Of a stretch of DNA of 64,000 nucleotides, positions 9,100 through 17,795 are shown in pieces. The translations under genes and the position numbers were made by a program. Every line of letters begins with the position of its first letter. The stretch's first letter is position 1. The notes under the pieces are model-generated. The model did not search any database and was not told the origin of the DNA. It worked only from the letters and a program-made list of their open reading frames with translations. The DNA is taken from positions 1 through 64,000 of the forward strand of contig NZ_FMXE01000019.1 of assembly GCF_900103735.1 (NCBI RefSeq), written 5' to 3'. The stretch is from Algoriphagus alkaliphilus (GTDB lineage: Bacteria; Bacteroidota; Bacteroidia; Cytophagales; Cyclobacteriaceae).

Positions 9100-9806
9100 A
9101 TGATGAAAAACGCATTTAAGATCCTCCCAGCTTTGCTTTTAATTATTGTTTCCTTCTCCTGTCAGGAAAATGAGGAACCAGAAAATCTGCTGGATCAAGT
9201 GGAATTTGAGGGGACTTTGCCTGATGGAAGTACTTTTGGAACTTCTGATATTCGGTCGGGAAATGGAAGTGGGTCAATAGGAATTAATGGGGTGTATCAG
9301 GGTTACCATAGTCTGGGGATTCGGACATCAAATCTCGAATGGAGCTTAAGTATTGAATCTCCTCGAAAAAATTTATCAAACACTCCTAAGATGGGAGAAA
9401 ATGTACCGAGACAAGAAGTAATTGATTACTTCAATGATAATTATCCTTACGAGGAAGTTTTGACTGCTTTTTTGAATGAAAAGTCTAAGGCCGATTCAGA
9501 TGTTAGTTACACTAGTTATGAGCAGATCAGAGTCCAACTGGCCAATCAGAAAAAATACTTCGCATACTTGCAGAGGCCTTTTTCCCACTACGCGGAGGTA
9601 AAGTCCGAGTTCTTGCAGTTAATGAAGGGATGATTAAAGATCTGGGCGGAAACAACATTCGTAAGATCGAAGTCACGATCGAATTTGATTTGCCGATGAA
9701 AGCTTCCGATGCAAGTATAGAAATTCTGGAAGGAAATCTTAAAGGCGTAGGTCGCTTTAGGTATCGTGAGGATTTTTATCAGGGAGAGTTTGAAAAGTTT
9801 GATTAG
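9100..9806 (+). pseudogene. Bacteroidota lipoprotein gene, apparently split by a frameshift
   Basis: The first frame (9100-9633, 177 codons) encodes a lipoprotein: signal peptide and lipobox with Cys near residue 21 (SFSCQ), then an acidic N-terminus and a beta-rich domain of unknown function. It stops at 9631-9633. A second frame, open from upstream of the stop to 9806, continues with VLAVNEGMIKDLGG, then IEVTIEFDLPM and LKGVGRFRYREDF, which read like the natural end of such a lipoprotein. Restoring one base somewhere in about 9565-9600 (a T run at 9579-9583 is a candidate) would join both into one protein of about 235 residues. Alternatively the ATG at 9630 starts a 58-residue protein coupled through an ATGA overlap. 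Confidence 0.6.
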
Positions 9807-10042
9807 TCAATTTTGATCTGATCGAGGTAAAACTTCATCCGACTGTGATCCCGCTGCAAATATTCGATGCGGTCGATCCTGTCCAACTTGTGATTGTAAA
9901 AAACCTCGACGTATTCATCTCTAAGTAAATAAAGGTTGATCTTATGTCGGTAATAGCGGATACCCACCACAAAAGTCCCCTCAATGAAGAGAATTCTGAT
10001 TTTTTGATGGATTGGCATACAGCTAAATTCTTCCCGACTCAT
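9803..10042 (-). CDS. Small conserved-looking protein of unknown function
   Basis: A 79-residue protein starting at the ATG at 10042 (a TTG at 10081 is possible but would overlap the upstream frame more). It is rich in Arg, Tyr and charged residues, for example IRYYRHKINLYLLRDEYVEVFYN, with a predicted beta-strand pattern and no signal or membrane segment. No family is recognised with certainty; short cytoplasmic proteins with an RYYRHKxNLY pattern feel typical of Bacteroidota, but that is memory, not a search. Its start overlaps the stop of the frame at 10039-10449 by ATGA, suggesting that the two are translated as a pair. Confidence 0.6.
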   Translation of the reverse strand: MSREEFSCMPIHQKIRILFIEGTFVVGIRYYRHKINLYLLRDEYVEVFYNHKLDRIDRIEYLQRDHSRMKFYLDQIKID

Positions 10043-10449
10043 ATTTCTTGCGTTTCTCCACAATGACTCCAATTTAACCAAATTGGTTCAGCTTTTTGAT
10101 CAAAGACTTTCCAAAATGACTCAAGGCATGACTGCTCGTTCGAGATAAATTTACCCGGAATATTCATTAAACTTCCTATTACGAGCTCATCCGCCACGGC
10201 GGATAAAATCAAACGCTTCGCTGCATCTAATTCAGTCAGGACCCCGAAAATAAAGGATGTCTCATTCGTAATATGCTTGTTTTCTTGTATTTTTAGCTCT
10301 TTTCGGCATTCGTTGGGATGAGCTAATACGGTTTCTAATGCATAGTCCGGGTTTACCTGAAGAACGTATTTTGAGCGCGTTTTCTGTCCTTTTTCAATAA
10401 AAAAAACCTCCGGTTTTGAGCCGGAGGTGGACTTAGCAACTTTTCTCAA
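10039..10449 (-). CDS. Hypothetical protein, start uncertain
   Basis: A 136-codon frame from a TTG at 10449 to a TGA that overlaps the ATG of the next gene. No domain is recognised; the C-terminal part (from about residue 30) looks like a soluble mixed alpha/beta protein. The beginning is doubtful: the first 20 codons run through the hairpin-plus-T-run terminator of the upstream sulfur-enzyme gene, and there is no in-frame ATG until codon 94. Either translation starts at an unusual codon just after the terminator, or the first part is not coding. The coupled ATGA junction with the 79-residue gene is the main argument that the frame is real. Confidence 0.4.
   Translation of the reverse strand: MRKVAKSTSGSKPEVFFIEKGQKTRSKYVLQVNPDYALETVLAHPNECRKELKIQENKHITNETSFIFGVLTELDAAKRLILSAVADELVIGSLMNIPGKFISNEQSCLESFWKVFDQKAEPIWLNWSHCGETQEI
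10398..10432 (-). terminator. Intrinsic terminator after the MBL/rhodanese gene
   Basis: Read on the minus strand, CACCTCCGGCTC and CCGGAGG enclose a short loop and are followed by eight Ts, about 25 bp after the stop codon at 10457. Confidence 0.82.
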
Positions 10450-10456
10450 CTGACAA

Positions 10457-11803
10457 TCAATGTGCGATCAGTTGAAATTCTTTAATCGCTTCACTGAAGT
10501 CCAGAATTTCCGCATCCTTCAATATTCCTGCGACGATACTTGATCCTGCAGCAGACCTGTATCCTCCCGCACAGTGGACGAGTATGGGTTTTCCAGTTGG
10601 AATTTCTTCAGCTCTTTCTCTCAATTCCTGAAGCGGAATATTTATAGCTGCTTCGAAAATCGGTGCTGTAGCATGTTCGTCTCTACTACGGGTATCAACG
10701 ATTGTAAATTGTTCTTTATTTGCTTTGAACGCCTCCAAATCAAATGAATTCCCTTTTTCGGTCATTCCAGCTGGATTTACCACAGCGCCTTTGATCAATT
10801 GCTCATAGCCTATTTTTGCAGCTTTGGTGATCAAAATTTCCAATTCTGCCGCAATGTCTGCCACGAGGAAGAATTTTTCTTCAGGCCCGACAATTGAACC
10901 TAGCCAGGTTTCAAATTTCCCGCCATTCATGATGTTGATCGCACCGGGGATATGTCCTGCTGCAAAATCCAAATTATTTCGAGTATCGATCACTAGGGCC
11001 TCAGCTGGTAAAGTAGCTCCTTCGGGCCAAATACTCACTTGAGAAATAGATCTCTGATACGCTGGCGCACCTTTTTTATTCATGTCCACATCGTAACCGA
11101 AGTATTTTGGAATGTAAGGTTGACCCTGAAGCAAGGAATCCACGAAGGTTTTTTCGTCCAAATCATTAAAAGCCCAATTTGTTTGACGCTGCTCACCGAT
11201 GATGGATTGGCGGGCATCGCTCAGATTTTTGCCGCAAAGCGAGCCTGCACCATGAGCCGGGAAAACCAAAACATCATCTGCCAGAGGTTTCAGTTTGTCT
11301 TGTACGGTGTGGTACATCATTTTTGCCAGCTCCTCCCGCTGAGCGGTCATATTACCGGCTTTTTCCCTAAGGTCAGGACGACCCACATCACCGATAAAAA
11401 GCGTATCACCTGAGAAAAGGGCATGATCTTTCTCGTTTTCATCCTTTAGTAGTATACTGATCGAGTCAGGCGAGTGTCCAGGAGTATGGAGGGAATGGAA
11501 AGTTACTTTTCCCATTTGGAATGAATCTCCTTCATCAAAACCAACATGCGGGTATTCTGCTCCGACTAATTTGGAAACGTAGATGGTGGCATCGTCATTT
11601 TTGTATAATTCCAAATGTGAACTGACAAAATCGGCATGAGGATGAGTTTCGATTACTGCTACGATTTTGGCAAGGTTAGCTTCGGCAAAATCATAATAGG
11701 GCTGAGGGTTCCGGCCTGGATCCACAAGGGCTATTTTCCCTTCACTTAAGATAGCATAGCTGGCATGAGCTAATCCTTCGTCATAAAATTGTTGAATATT
11801 CAT
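10457..11803 (-). CDS. Metallo-beta-lactamase fold / double rhodanese sulfur enzyme
   Basis: A 448-residue fusion of an ETHE1-like metallo-beta-lactamase domain (about 1-230) with two rhodanese domains (about 255-340 and 355-448). The metal motif is HPHADFVSSH near residue 53, with further ligands in TPGHSPDS, SGDTLF and FPAHGAGSLCG. The last rhodanese has the catalytic Cys411 in VHCAGGYRSA, while the first has no Cys at the equivalent loop and is probably structural. Proteins of this layout are persulfide dioxygenase/sulfurtransferases that oxidise persulfides to sulfite or thiosulfate; the exact reaction here is inferred. It is cytoplasmic, has no signal peptide, and is followed by its own terminator. 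Confidence 0.88.
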   Translation of the reverse strand: MNIQQFYDEGLAHASYAILSEGKIALVDPGRNPQPYYDFAEANLAKIVAVIETHPHADFVSSHLELYKNDDATIYVSKLVGAEYPHVGFDEGDSFQMGKVTFHSLHTPGHSPDSISILLKDENEKDHALFSGDTLFIGDVGRPDLREKAGNMTAQREELAKMMYHTVQDKLKPLADDVLVFPAHGAGSLCGKNLSDARQSIIGEQRQTNWAFNDLDEKTFVDSLLQGQPYIPKYFGYDVDMNKKGAPAYQRSISQVSIWPEGATLPAEALVIDTRNNLDFAAGHIPGAINIMNGGKFETWLGSIVGPEEKFFLVADIAAELEILITKAAKIGYEQLIKGAVVNPAGMTEKGNSFDLEAFKANKEQFTIVDTRSRDEHATAPIFEAAINIPLQELRERAEEIPTGKPILVHCAGGYRSAAGSSIVAGILKDAEILDFSEAIKEFQLIAH

Positions 11804-11965
11804 AGGTAATATTTATTGTTTCTGAATTGTGATGCAAAGATAAAATGAGCGTGATAGGGATTTCGGTGATCCTAATCACATTAGGAAAAGATCATATACT
11901 TAAAAAGAATGCCTTGATTTATCCAAGCCTACCTCTTAAACTTGAAAAACCATTAAAGTATTCCA

Positions 11966-12448
11966 GTGAAAGGTCAAAAAGTCTTTTTAAAATTTCTGCC
12001 TGTCTTTTTTCTTTTTGGGCTTTTCTTTTTTCAGAGCTGTAGATCCAAGAAAATCCCCAAAGACAGCCCGGCTTTCACTGTGGTAGAAACTGCAAAAAGC
12101 TACAGAGGAACACCTTACAGATATGGAGGAACTACCCGGGCTGGAATGGACTGTTCAGCATTGGTTTACCATTCCTATTATGCCGTTGGGATTAATCTTC
12201 CCCGTATGTCCGCGGATCAAAGCAAGTTGGGTCAAAAGATCAACTTAAATCAAGTTCGGCCTGGAGATTTGTTGTTTTTTGCCACTGGCAAAAGGAAAAA
12301 CCAAGTCACCCATTCCGGAATAGTCACCGAATCGGTGAAAGGTGATATTCGGTTTATTCATGCATCTACTTCGCTCGGTGTGACCGAGGACTATCTCAGC
12401 AGCCGCTATTGGTCAGGCGTTTTTCTTTTTGCGAAGCGGATTTTGTAA
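11966..12448 (+). CDS. NlpC/P60 family cell-wall peptidase lipoprotein
   Basis: A 160-residue outer-envelope lipoprotein. A hydrophobic signal (residues 8-24) ends at lipobox Cys25. The NlpC/P60 domain fills residues 38-160, with the catalytic Cys63 in MDCSALVYHSY, His116 in VTHSGIV and the third polar residue His132 in FIHAS. This is a complete papain-like triad for cutting gamma-D-Glu-diamino acid bonds in peptidoglycan stem peptides. The start is a GTG at 11966, the nearest initiator before the charged n-region of the signal peptide. The gene is alone, divergent from the sulfur-enzyme gene. Confidence 0.9.
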   Translation: MKGQKVFLKFLPVFFLFGLFFFQSCRSKKIPKDSPAFTVVETAKSYRGTPYRYGGTTRAGMDCSALVYHSYYAVGINLPRMSADQSKLGQKINLNQVRPGDLLFFATGKRKNQVTHSGIVTESVKGDIRFIHASTSLGVTEDYLSSRYWSGVFLFAKRIL

Positions 12449-12531
12449 GTACATAATATTGGTCTCAAAAGCCCAAAAACACTTTCGCCAGACGCTGAGC
12501 AGTGCAGCTAGGATTTATTTTCCAAATATCC

Positions 12532-12561
12532 TTTGGGATTAGGCTTTAATGGTTAATTTTG
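12532..12561 (+). promoter_or_regulatory. Bacteroidota-type promoter of atpD
   Basis: TTTG at 12532-12535 and TAATTTTG at 12554-12561 match the -33 TTTG and -7 TAnnTTTG elements of the Bacteroidota housekeeping sigma factor, with an 18-nt spacer, 47 bp before the atpD start. Confidence 0.75.
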
Positions 12562-12583
12562 CGCTCGAATTAAAAAAGCGTAA

Positions 12584-14110
<1,527 letters not shown>

Positions 14111-14118
14111 TTAGTTAA

Positions 14119-14188
14119 TGGTTATTAGTTATTGGTGGATACAAGTATTTGGAAACCAATAACTCCTAATCTAATAACTCAATAACCA
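14119..14188 (+). repeat. Imperfect inverted repeat between atpD and atpC
   Basis: GTTATTGGT (14128-14136) pairs with ACCAATAAC (14155-14163), and outer GGTTATT/AATAACC stretches add to the stem. This TTATTGGTTA-type repeat is a frequent Bacteroidota intergenic motif. No T run follows, so it is more likely a transcript-processing or stabilising hairpin than a terminator. Confidence 0.6.
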
Positions 14189-14195
14189 AACATCT

Positions 14196-14441
14196 ATGAA
14201 GTTAGAAATCGTCACACCGGAGAAGAAAGTATTTCAGGGAGAGGTATCAGAGGCAAGTTTCCCTGGTGCTGATGGATCCTTTCAGGTGTTGAATAATCAC
14301 GCGCCAATTGTTTCGGCCTTGGCTAAAGGCACGGTCTCCTTTACCACAGCAGAGGGCAAGCAGTCCTTCATTGTGGATGGCGGCGTAGTCGAGGTTAAAG
14401 ACAATGTGATTGTAGTATTGGCTGAGAAAGTGATTTCCTAA
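14196..14441 (+). CDS. atpC: F1Fo ATP synthase subunit epsilon (short form)
   Basis: An 81-residue epsilon subunit made only of the N-terminal beta-sandwich (FPGADGSFQVLNNHAPIVSALAKG, then VDGGVVEV). The C-terminal helical hairpin that inhibits ATP hydrolysis in E. coli (about 138 residues in total) is missing. Short epsilon subunits of this size are usual in Bacteroidota, so this is not a truncation. It links the central stalk to the c-ring. It follows atpD after a repeat-bearing gap and is closed by a strong terminator. Confidence 0.95.
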   Translation: MKLEIVTPEKKVFQGEVSEASFPGADGSFQVLNNHAPIVSALAKGTVSFTTAEGKQSFIVDGGVVEVKDNVIVVLAEKVIS

Positions 14442-14461
14442 GATCAAAATTCTATATAAAT

Positions 14462-14496
14462 GAAAAGTCCAACTCGAAAGGGTTGGACTTTTCTGT
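14462..14496 (+). terminator. Intrinsic terminator after atpC
   Basis: GAAAAGTCCAACT and GGTTGGACTTTTC form a long stem around CGAAAG, 20 bp after the atpC stop, ending in a T-rich stretch. The A/T symmetry may also let it stop minus-strand transcription. Confidence 0.88.
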
Positions 14497-14549
14497 TTTA
14501 GCAGTAAAACCATTCCAAAGTTTCGAACTTTGGAAAAGTTATGAGCCAT

Positions 14550-15689
14550 TTAGTCTTCGATAGGTCTGAGGACTGCTCGCTTGATGTATTTTTCATTTCT
14601 GTTCATTACTGAAGCCTCTACAAAATAGAGCGTGTCATTTAAAACTCCTGAGAAAATTCCCAGGTCAAGGAAATTTTTCGGATTCCTACTTTCCTTCCAA
14701 GTTTTGGTTCTAAAATTATACTTCAAAATATGAGACATCAGTTTAAATGTTGAAAAATTAACATTGTCTTTCATAAATGATTGGAGGTAAAGATTTTCTT
14801 TATCAAAAATCAATTCTCCAAACCGGTGCGGAGCAGGAAAAGATTTAGGTGCAGTCATATCATGGAACACTTCTTCTTCTAGATATGGCCATTCGTATTC
14901 AAAATATTGACTTTTTGGAAATGCGATTTTTTTTATTTCTGTTGTATCCCGGCTATTAATCATCAACAAATGTTTTTCGCTCGGAAAAGATAATGCGAAT
15001 TCTGTTTCGTTTAATCGACCAAAACTATAAACAGAAGTAGGCTCTATAAATCCTTTCAAATTGGTAAGTGAGGGTGGATAATCTAGAAACCTATATTTGA
15101 AATTTCCATTTAGGTCGAATACACCAATGAATTTTCCTGCTTTTTTGTAAAAATCAATGGAAGTTTGGCGGGTATCATCCGGCGACAGTTCTATATAGAA
15201 TTCGTTACCCCTAAACCAAAATAGATCAGCAAAAATCCTAAAACTAAATCCTTTTGGGAGCTTGATCGAGATTTTGTCTAGTATAATCTCTGTTTCGTTT
15301 TTTCCTTTTTCAAGGTTTAGGTGATAAACATTTGACGATCTGCCATCTAGAATGTATACTTCTGGGTAGTTAGTCCAATCCGAGTTACTGATAAAGAAAC
15401 TTACGCCCATTACAGATTTATCCAATAGACTTGTTTCTTCTTTACCAGTTTTTGTATTGACTATCCATATGCCTTTTGCATACATACTTATAATAGCAAT
15501 TAAGGTGTCATTTAAAATTGTAGATTTTGCTGGTTTTGTCAAGAAACCTTTCTCTTCTTCAATTAAAACTGAATCAATAAAAATCAATTCTTCTAATTGT
15601 ACATATTCATTGTTCTGATCGTCACCAGAAGAATTACATGACTCAAATAGCAAAACTATTAGAATCAAAGAAATACAGCGCTGTATCAT
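14550..15689 (-). CDS. DUF4221-like lipoprotein with predicted beta-propeller
   Basis: A 379-residue lipoprotein: signal peptide 1-17 and lipobox Cys18 (FESCNSS). The rest is beta-rich with repeated strand-turn segments such as IWIVNTKTGKE and VYHLNLEKGK, as in six-bladed propeller lipoproteins of Bacteroidota; DUF4221 is the best guess, from memory. Function is unknown. It starts 5 bp after the end of a tiny Cys-rich exported peptide gene at 15695-15904, and the two probably form one transcript. Pairs of a small exported peptide and a propeller lipoprotein are common in this phylum (the NVEALA/BF3164-type neighbourhood), which suggests that they work together at the cell surface. Confidence 0.65.
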   Translation of the reverse strand: MIQRCISLILIVLLFESCNSSGDDQNNEYVQLEELIFIDSVLIEEEKGFLTKPAKSTILNDTLIAIISMYAKGIWIVNTKTGKEETSLLDKSVMGVSFFISNSDWTNYPEVYILDGRSSNVYHLNLEKGKNETEIILDKISIKLPKGFSFRIFADLFWFRGNEFYIELSPDDTRQTSIDFYKKAGKFIGVFDLNGNFKYRFLDYPPSLTNLKGFIEPTSVYSFGRLNETEFALSFPSEKHLLMINSRDTTEIKKIAFPKSQYFEYEWPYLEEEVFHDMTAPKSFPAPHRFGELIFDKENLYLQSFMKDNVNFSTFKLMSHILKYNFRTKTWKESRNPKNFLDLGIFSGVLNDTLYFVEASVMNRNEKYIKRAVLRPIED

Positions 15690-15694
15690 TTTAA

Positions 15695-15904
15695 TTATTC
15701 GTCACAAAATTCACCAACAACTGGAGGTCCTGCGGGATTTGTTGGATTCGGACAAACCCAAACAACACATCCACTTGGACAATTATATACATGGCATCCA
15801 TAATTGTTTGAAGAAATGTGATCGCATGGTGCTTAACGTGCTTCTGCGATAGTACCCAAAACCATACCCAGTACGACCAAGGCTAAAAACATCGTTTTTT
15901 TCAT
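15695..15904 (-). pseudogene. Small Cys-rich exported peptide gene with an in-frame TAA
   Basis: From the ATG at 15904 a typical signal peptide is read (MKKTMFLALVVLGMVLG, then TIAEAR, 23 codons). Codon 24 (15835-15833) is TAA. The same frame then continues for 45 codons to a TAA at 15695 and encodes a mature-looking peptide with six cysteines: APCDHISSNNYGCHVYNCP, then SGCVVWVCPNP and a Pro-rich end finishing in GEFCDE. The signal peptide and the Cys-rich part are in the same frame, so only one stop codon separates them. A nonsense mutation (for example from GAA, CAA or AAA) is the simplest reading; sequencing error or readthrough are alternatives. It lies 5 bp upstream of the lipoprotein gene. 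Confidence 0.7.
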
Positions 15905-16163
15905 GTTGTTTTTTTGTTTAGTTAAAAGATTGATTAAAAAGCTAGCTGAATTAAAACTAGGAAAGCAGAAGTTGGATACCAAAAAATCAACTAAGAAATT
16001 TGGCAAAAATCTGATAATCGGTCAAATTGAATTGGTGGGGTAAATAATTAGTTTGAGTGGTATGGGTTTGCTAACTACAAGGGCTGAATTTATTTTTTCA
16101 AATCTCCAAAGAGGCACCTTAATTTTAAATTTTTCCGATCTTCCAATTTATAAATTATTCTCT

Positions 16164-16171
16164 TACCTTTG
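16164..16171 (+). promoter_or_regulatory. -7 element of the rpsU promoter
   Basis: TACCTTTG fits the Bacteroidota -7 consensus TAnnTTTG exactly, 25 bp before the rpsU ATG. No clear -33 TTTG is seen at the expected distance. Confidence 0.6.
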
Positions 16172-16195
16172 CAGCCACGAAAGGGGGTGTACACT

Positions 16196-16390
16196 ATGAT
16201 CATTGTAAACGTAAAAGAGAACGAATCCATCGAAAAAGCGCTGAAGCGTTTTAAAAAGAAGTTTGACAAAACCGGTGCGGTTCGCGAACTCAGAGCCCGT
16301 CAGGCATTTACAAAGCCTTCTATCGTAAGAAGAGCACAAGTCATCAAAGCTGCTTACAAGCAACAACTTCGCAACGAAGAGATGAAGTAA
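16196..16390 (+). CDS. rpsU: 30S ribosomal protein S21
   Basis: A 64-residue basic protein of the small ribosomal subunit with the S21 N-terminus MIIVNVKENESIEKALKRFK and a helical Lys/Arg-rich C-terminal part. The ATG at 16196 is preferred over an upstream in-frame codon at 16169, because the family starts exactly at MIIV and the promoter -7 element overlaps the upstream region. It is followed by xerC and hpf, an order frequently kept in Bacteroidota. Confidence 0.95.
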   Translation: MIIVNVKENESIEKALKRFKKKFDKTGAVRELRARQAFTKPSIVRRAQVIKAAYKQQLRNEEMK

Positions 16391-16413
16391 TCAGAATTTG
16401 ATTCTAAATACAG

Positions 16414-16448
16414 ACGCACTTGCCCTTAATGGCAGGTGCGTTTTTGTT
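16414..16448 (+). terminator. Intrinsic terminator after rpsU
   Basis: CGCACTTGCC and GGCAGGTGCG form a near-perfect ten-pair stem followed by TTTTTGTTTTT, 25 bp after the rpsU stop. It makes rpsU partly independent of xerC. Confidence 0.88.
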
Positions 16449-16505
16449 TTTATTCTCTGACAAAAGTCACTGTTATTTTTCCGTTTTTCTGCTACCTTTT
16501 GAGTG

Positions 16506-17390
16506 ATGATTGACTCATTTATCAATTACCTGGAGTATGAAAAGCGAAGCAGCCCGCATACCGTGCTGGCGTACAGCAACGATTTGGAGCAAGTAGCTGA
16601 TTTTGTGTCTCTTTCATTTGAGGTGAATGAGCTTACCCAGTGCACGCATTCAGAACTTCGCGCTTGGGTGATTGATTTGGTCGAAAAGGGTTTGAGTACC
16701 ACCTCAGTTAACCGAAAAATAGCCACTTTGAGATCCTATTATAAGTTTTTGTTGCGCTCCCGGCTGATTACTCAAGACCCCACTTACAAGTTAAAATCCC
16801 TTAAAAATCCGAAAAAACTTCCCGAATTTGTACAGGAACTGACCATTGAGGCCGTTTTAGAAGAAAGCGTGTACGAGCCCACCTTTGAGGGACAGCGGGA
16901 CCGAATGGTGATGGAGTTTCTCTACCTGACTGGAGTCAGACTTTCGGAATTAACCAACCTCAGGTGGAAGGATTTAAATCTCATCGAAGACCAGGTGAAA
17001 GTTTTAGGGAAAAGGAAAAAAGAACGAATAATCCCATTGACAAAATCCCTGAAACAGAATATCATTTTGTATCAAAAAGTATTTGTGGAAAGGTTTTCAA
17101 AAACAGACGGGAATGCCTACTTTATTGTAACCAATCGGGGAGAGCAAAGCTATTCTATGTTGATTTATCGGATCGTCAGACATTATTTAGACCTATTTGC
17201 GCAGAATACGCGAAGAAGCCCACATTTGCTCCGGCACACCTTTGCCACTCACCTACTCAACAAAGGTGCCGACCTCAATGCTGTAAAGGACCTACTTGGT
17301 CATGCCAATCTGGCGGCGACTCAGGTCTATACCCACAACTCTATGGAAAAACTGAAGGCTGTGTTTGAACAGGCACATCCTAAAGCGTAA
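16506..17390 (+). CDS. xerC: Tyrosine recombinase XerC-like
   Basis: A 294-residue site-specific recombinase expected to resolve chromosome dimers at dif. The N-terminal SAM-like core-binding domain covers about 1-85 (FINYLEYEKRSSPHT...), and the catalytic domain runs from 110. All six catalytic positions are present: Arg145 (TGVRLSEL), Lys169 (LGKRKKERIIPL), His240 and Arg243 (HLLRHTFATH), His266 (LGHANL) and Tyr275 (QVYTHNS). A GTG three bases upstream is an alternative start. It sits between rpsU and hpf in the usual order, so it is the housekeeping enzyme and not a mobile integrase. Confidence 0.93.
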   Translation: MIDSFINYLEYEKRSSPHTVLAYSNDLEQVADFVSLSFEVNELTQCTHSELRAWVIDLVEKGLSTTSVNRKIATLRSYYKFLLRSRLITQDPTYKLKSLKNPKKLPEFVQELTIEAVLEESVYEPTFEGQRDRMVMEFLYLTGVRLSELTNLRWKDLNLIEDQVKVLGKRKKERIIPLTKSLKQNIILYQKVFVERFSKTDGNAYFIVTNRGEQSYSMLIYRIVRHYLDLFAQNTRRSPHLLRHTFATHLLNKGADLNAVKDLLGHANLAATQVYTHNSMEKLKAVFEQAHPKA

Positions 17391-17415
17391 ATAAATCAAT
17401 TGTTCAACCACTTAA

Positions 17416-17733
17416 ATGCAAATCACTATGAAACTGCAGATGCACTCCATCCACTTTGATGCGGATCGCAAATTGATCGACTTTATTCAGCGAAAGGCGG
17501 ACAAACTGGACACCTTCTATGATCGAATCATCGATGGGGAGGTTTTTATGAGGATCGATAAAAATGAGAAAAATGAAAATAAAATAGTCGAGATTAAGCT
17601 AAATGTGCCCGGGAAACAGTTTTTTGCAAAGCATCAGGATGAATCATTCGAAGCTGCTGCTGATGAAGCAGTCGAGGGCTTGCGCAGACAAATCAAAAAG
17701 TATAAAGAAAAGGTAGTATTGGTAAAACAGTAA
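17416..17733 (+). CDS. hpf: Ribosome hibernation promoting factor, short form
   Basis: A 105-residue HPF/RaiA-type protein (S30AE domain) that binds the decoding region of the 30S subunit and helps inactivate ribosomes in slow growth. The beta-alpha-beta pattern starts at MQMHSIHFDADRKLIDF-like residues, and the C-terminal helix holds DEAVEGLRRQIKKYKEK. The C-terminal dimerisation domain of long HPF is absent. ATG codons at 17416 and 17428 are both possible; the second, right before KLQMHSIHF, fits the fold as well. It lies 26 bp after xerC and is closed by a strong terminator. Confidence 0.93.
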   Translation: MQITMKLQMHSIHFDADRKLIDFIQRKADKLDTFYDRIIDGEVFMRIDKNEKNENKIVEIKLNVPGKQFFAKHQDESFEAAADEAVEGLRRQIKKYKEKVVLVKQ

Positions 17734-17750
17734 AACTCTAAATTTGTGAG

Positions 17751-17782
17751 GAGCCCTCGGTTTTACCGAGGGCTTTTTCATT
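17751..17782 (+). terminator. Intrinsic terminator after hpf
   Basis: GAGCCCTCGG and CCGAGGGCTT form a stem with a TTTTA loop and a following T run. Confidence 0.9.
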
Positions 17783-17795
17783 TAGTAAACCCCTG

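Noticed and set aside
15833..15835. In-frame TAA as a recoded codon (selenocysteine or pyrrolysine)
   Set aside because: Those recodings use TGA and TAG, and no insertion element is seen; a nonsense mutation is simpler.
16506..17390. Tyrosine recombinase as the integrase of a mobile element
   Set aside because: It sits in the conserved rpsU-xerC-hpf order and has no att-like repeats or cargo beside it.
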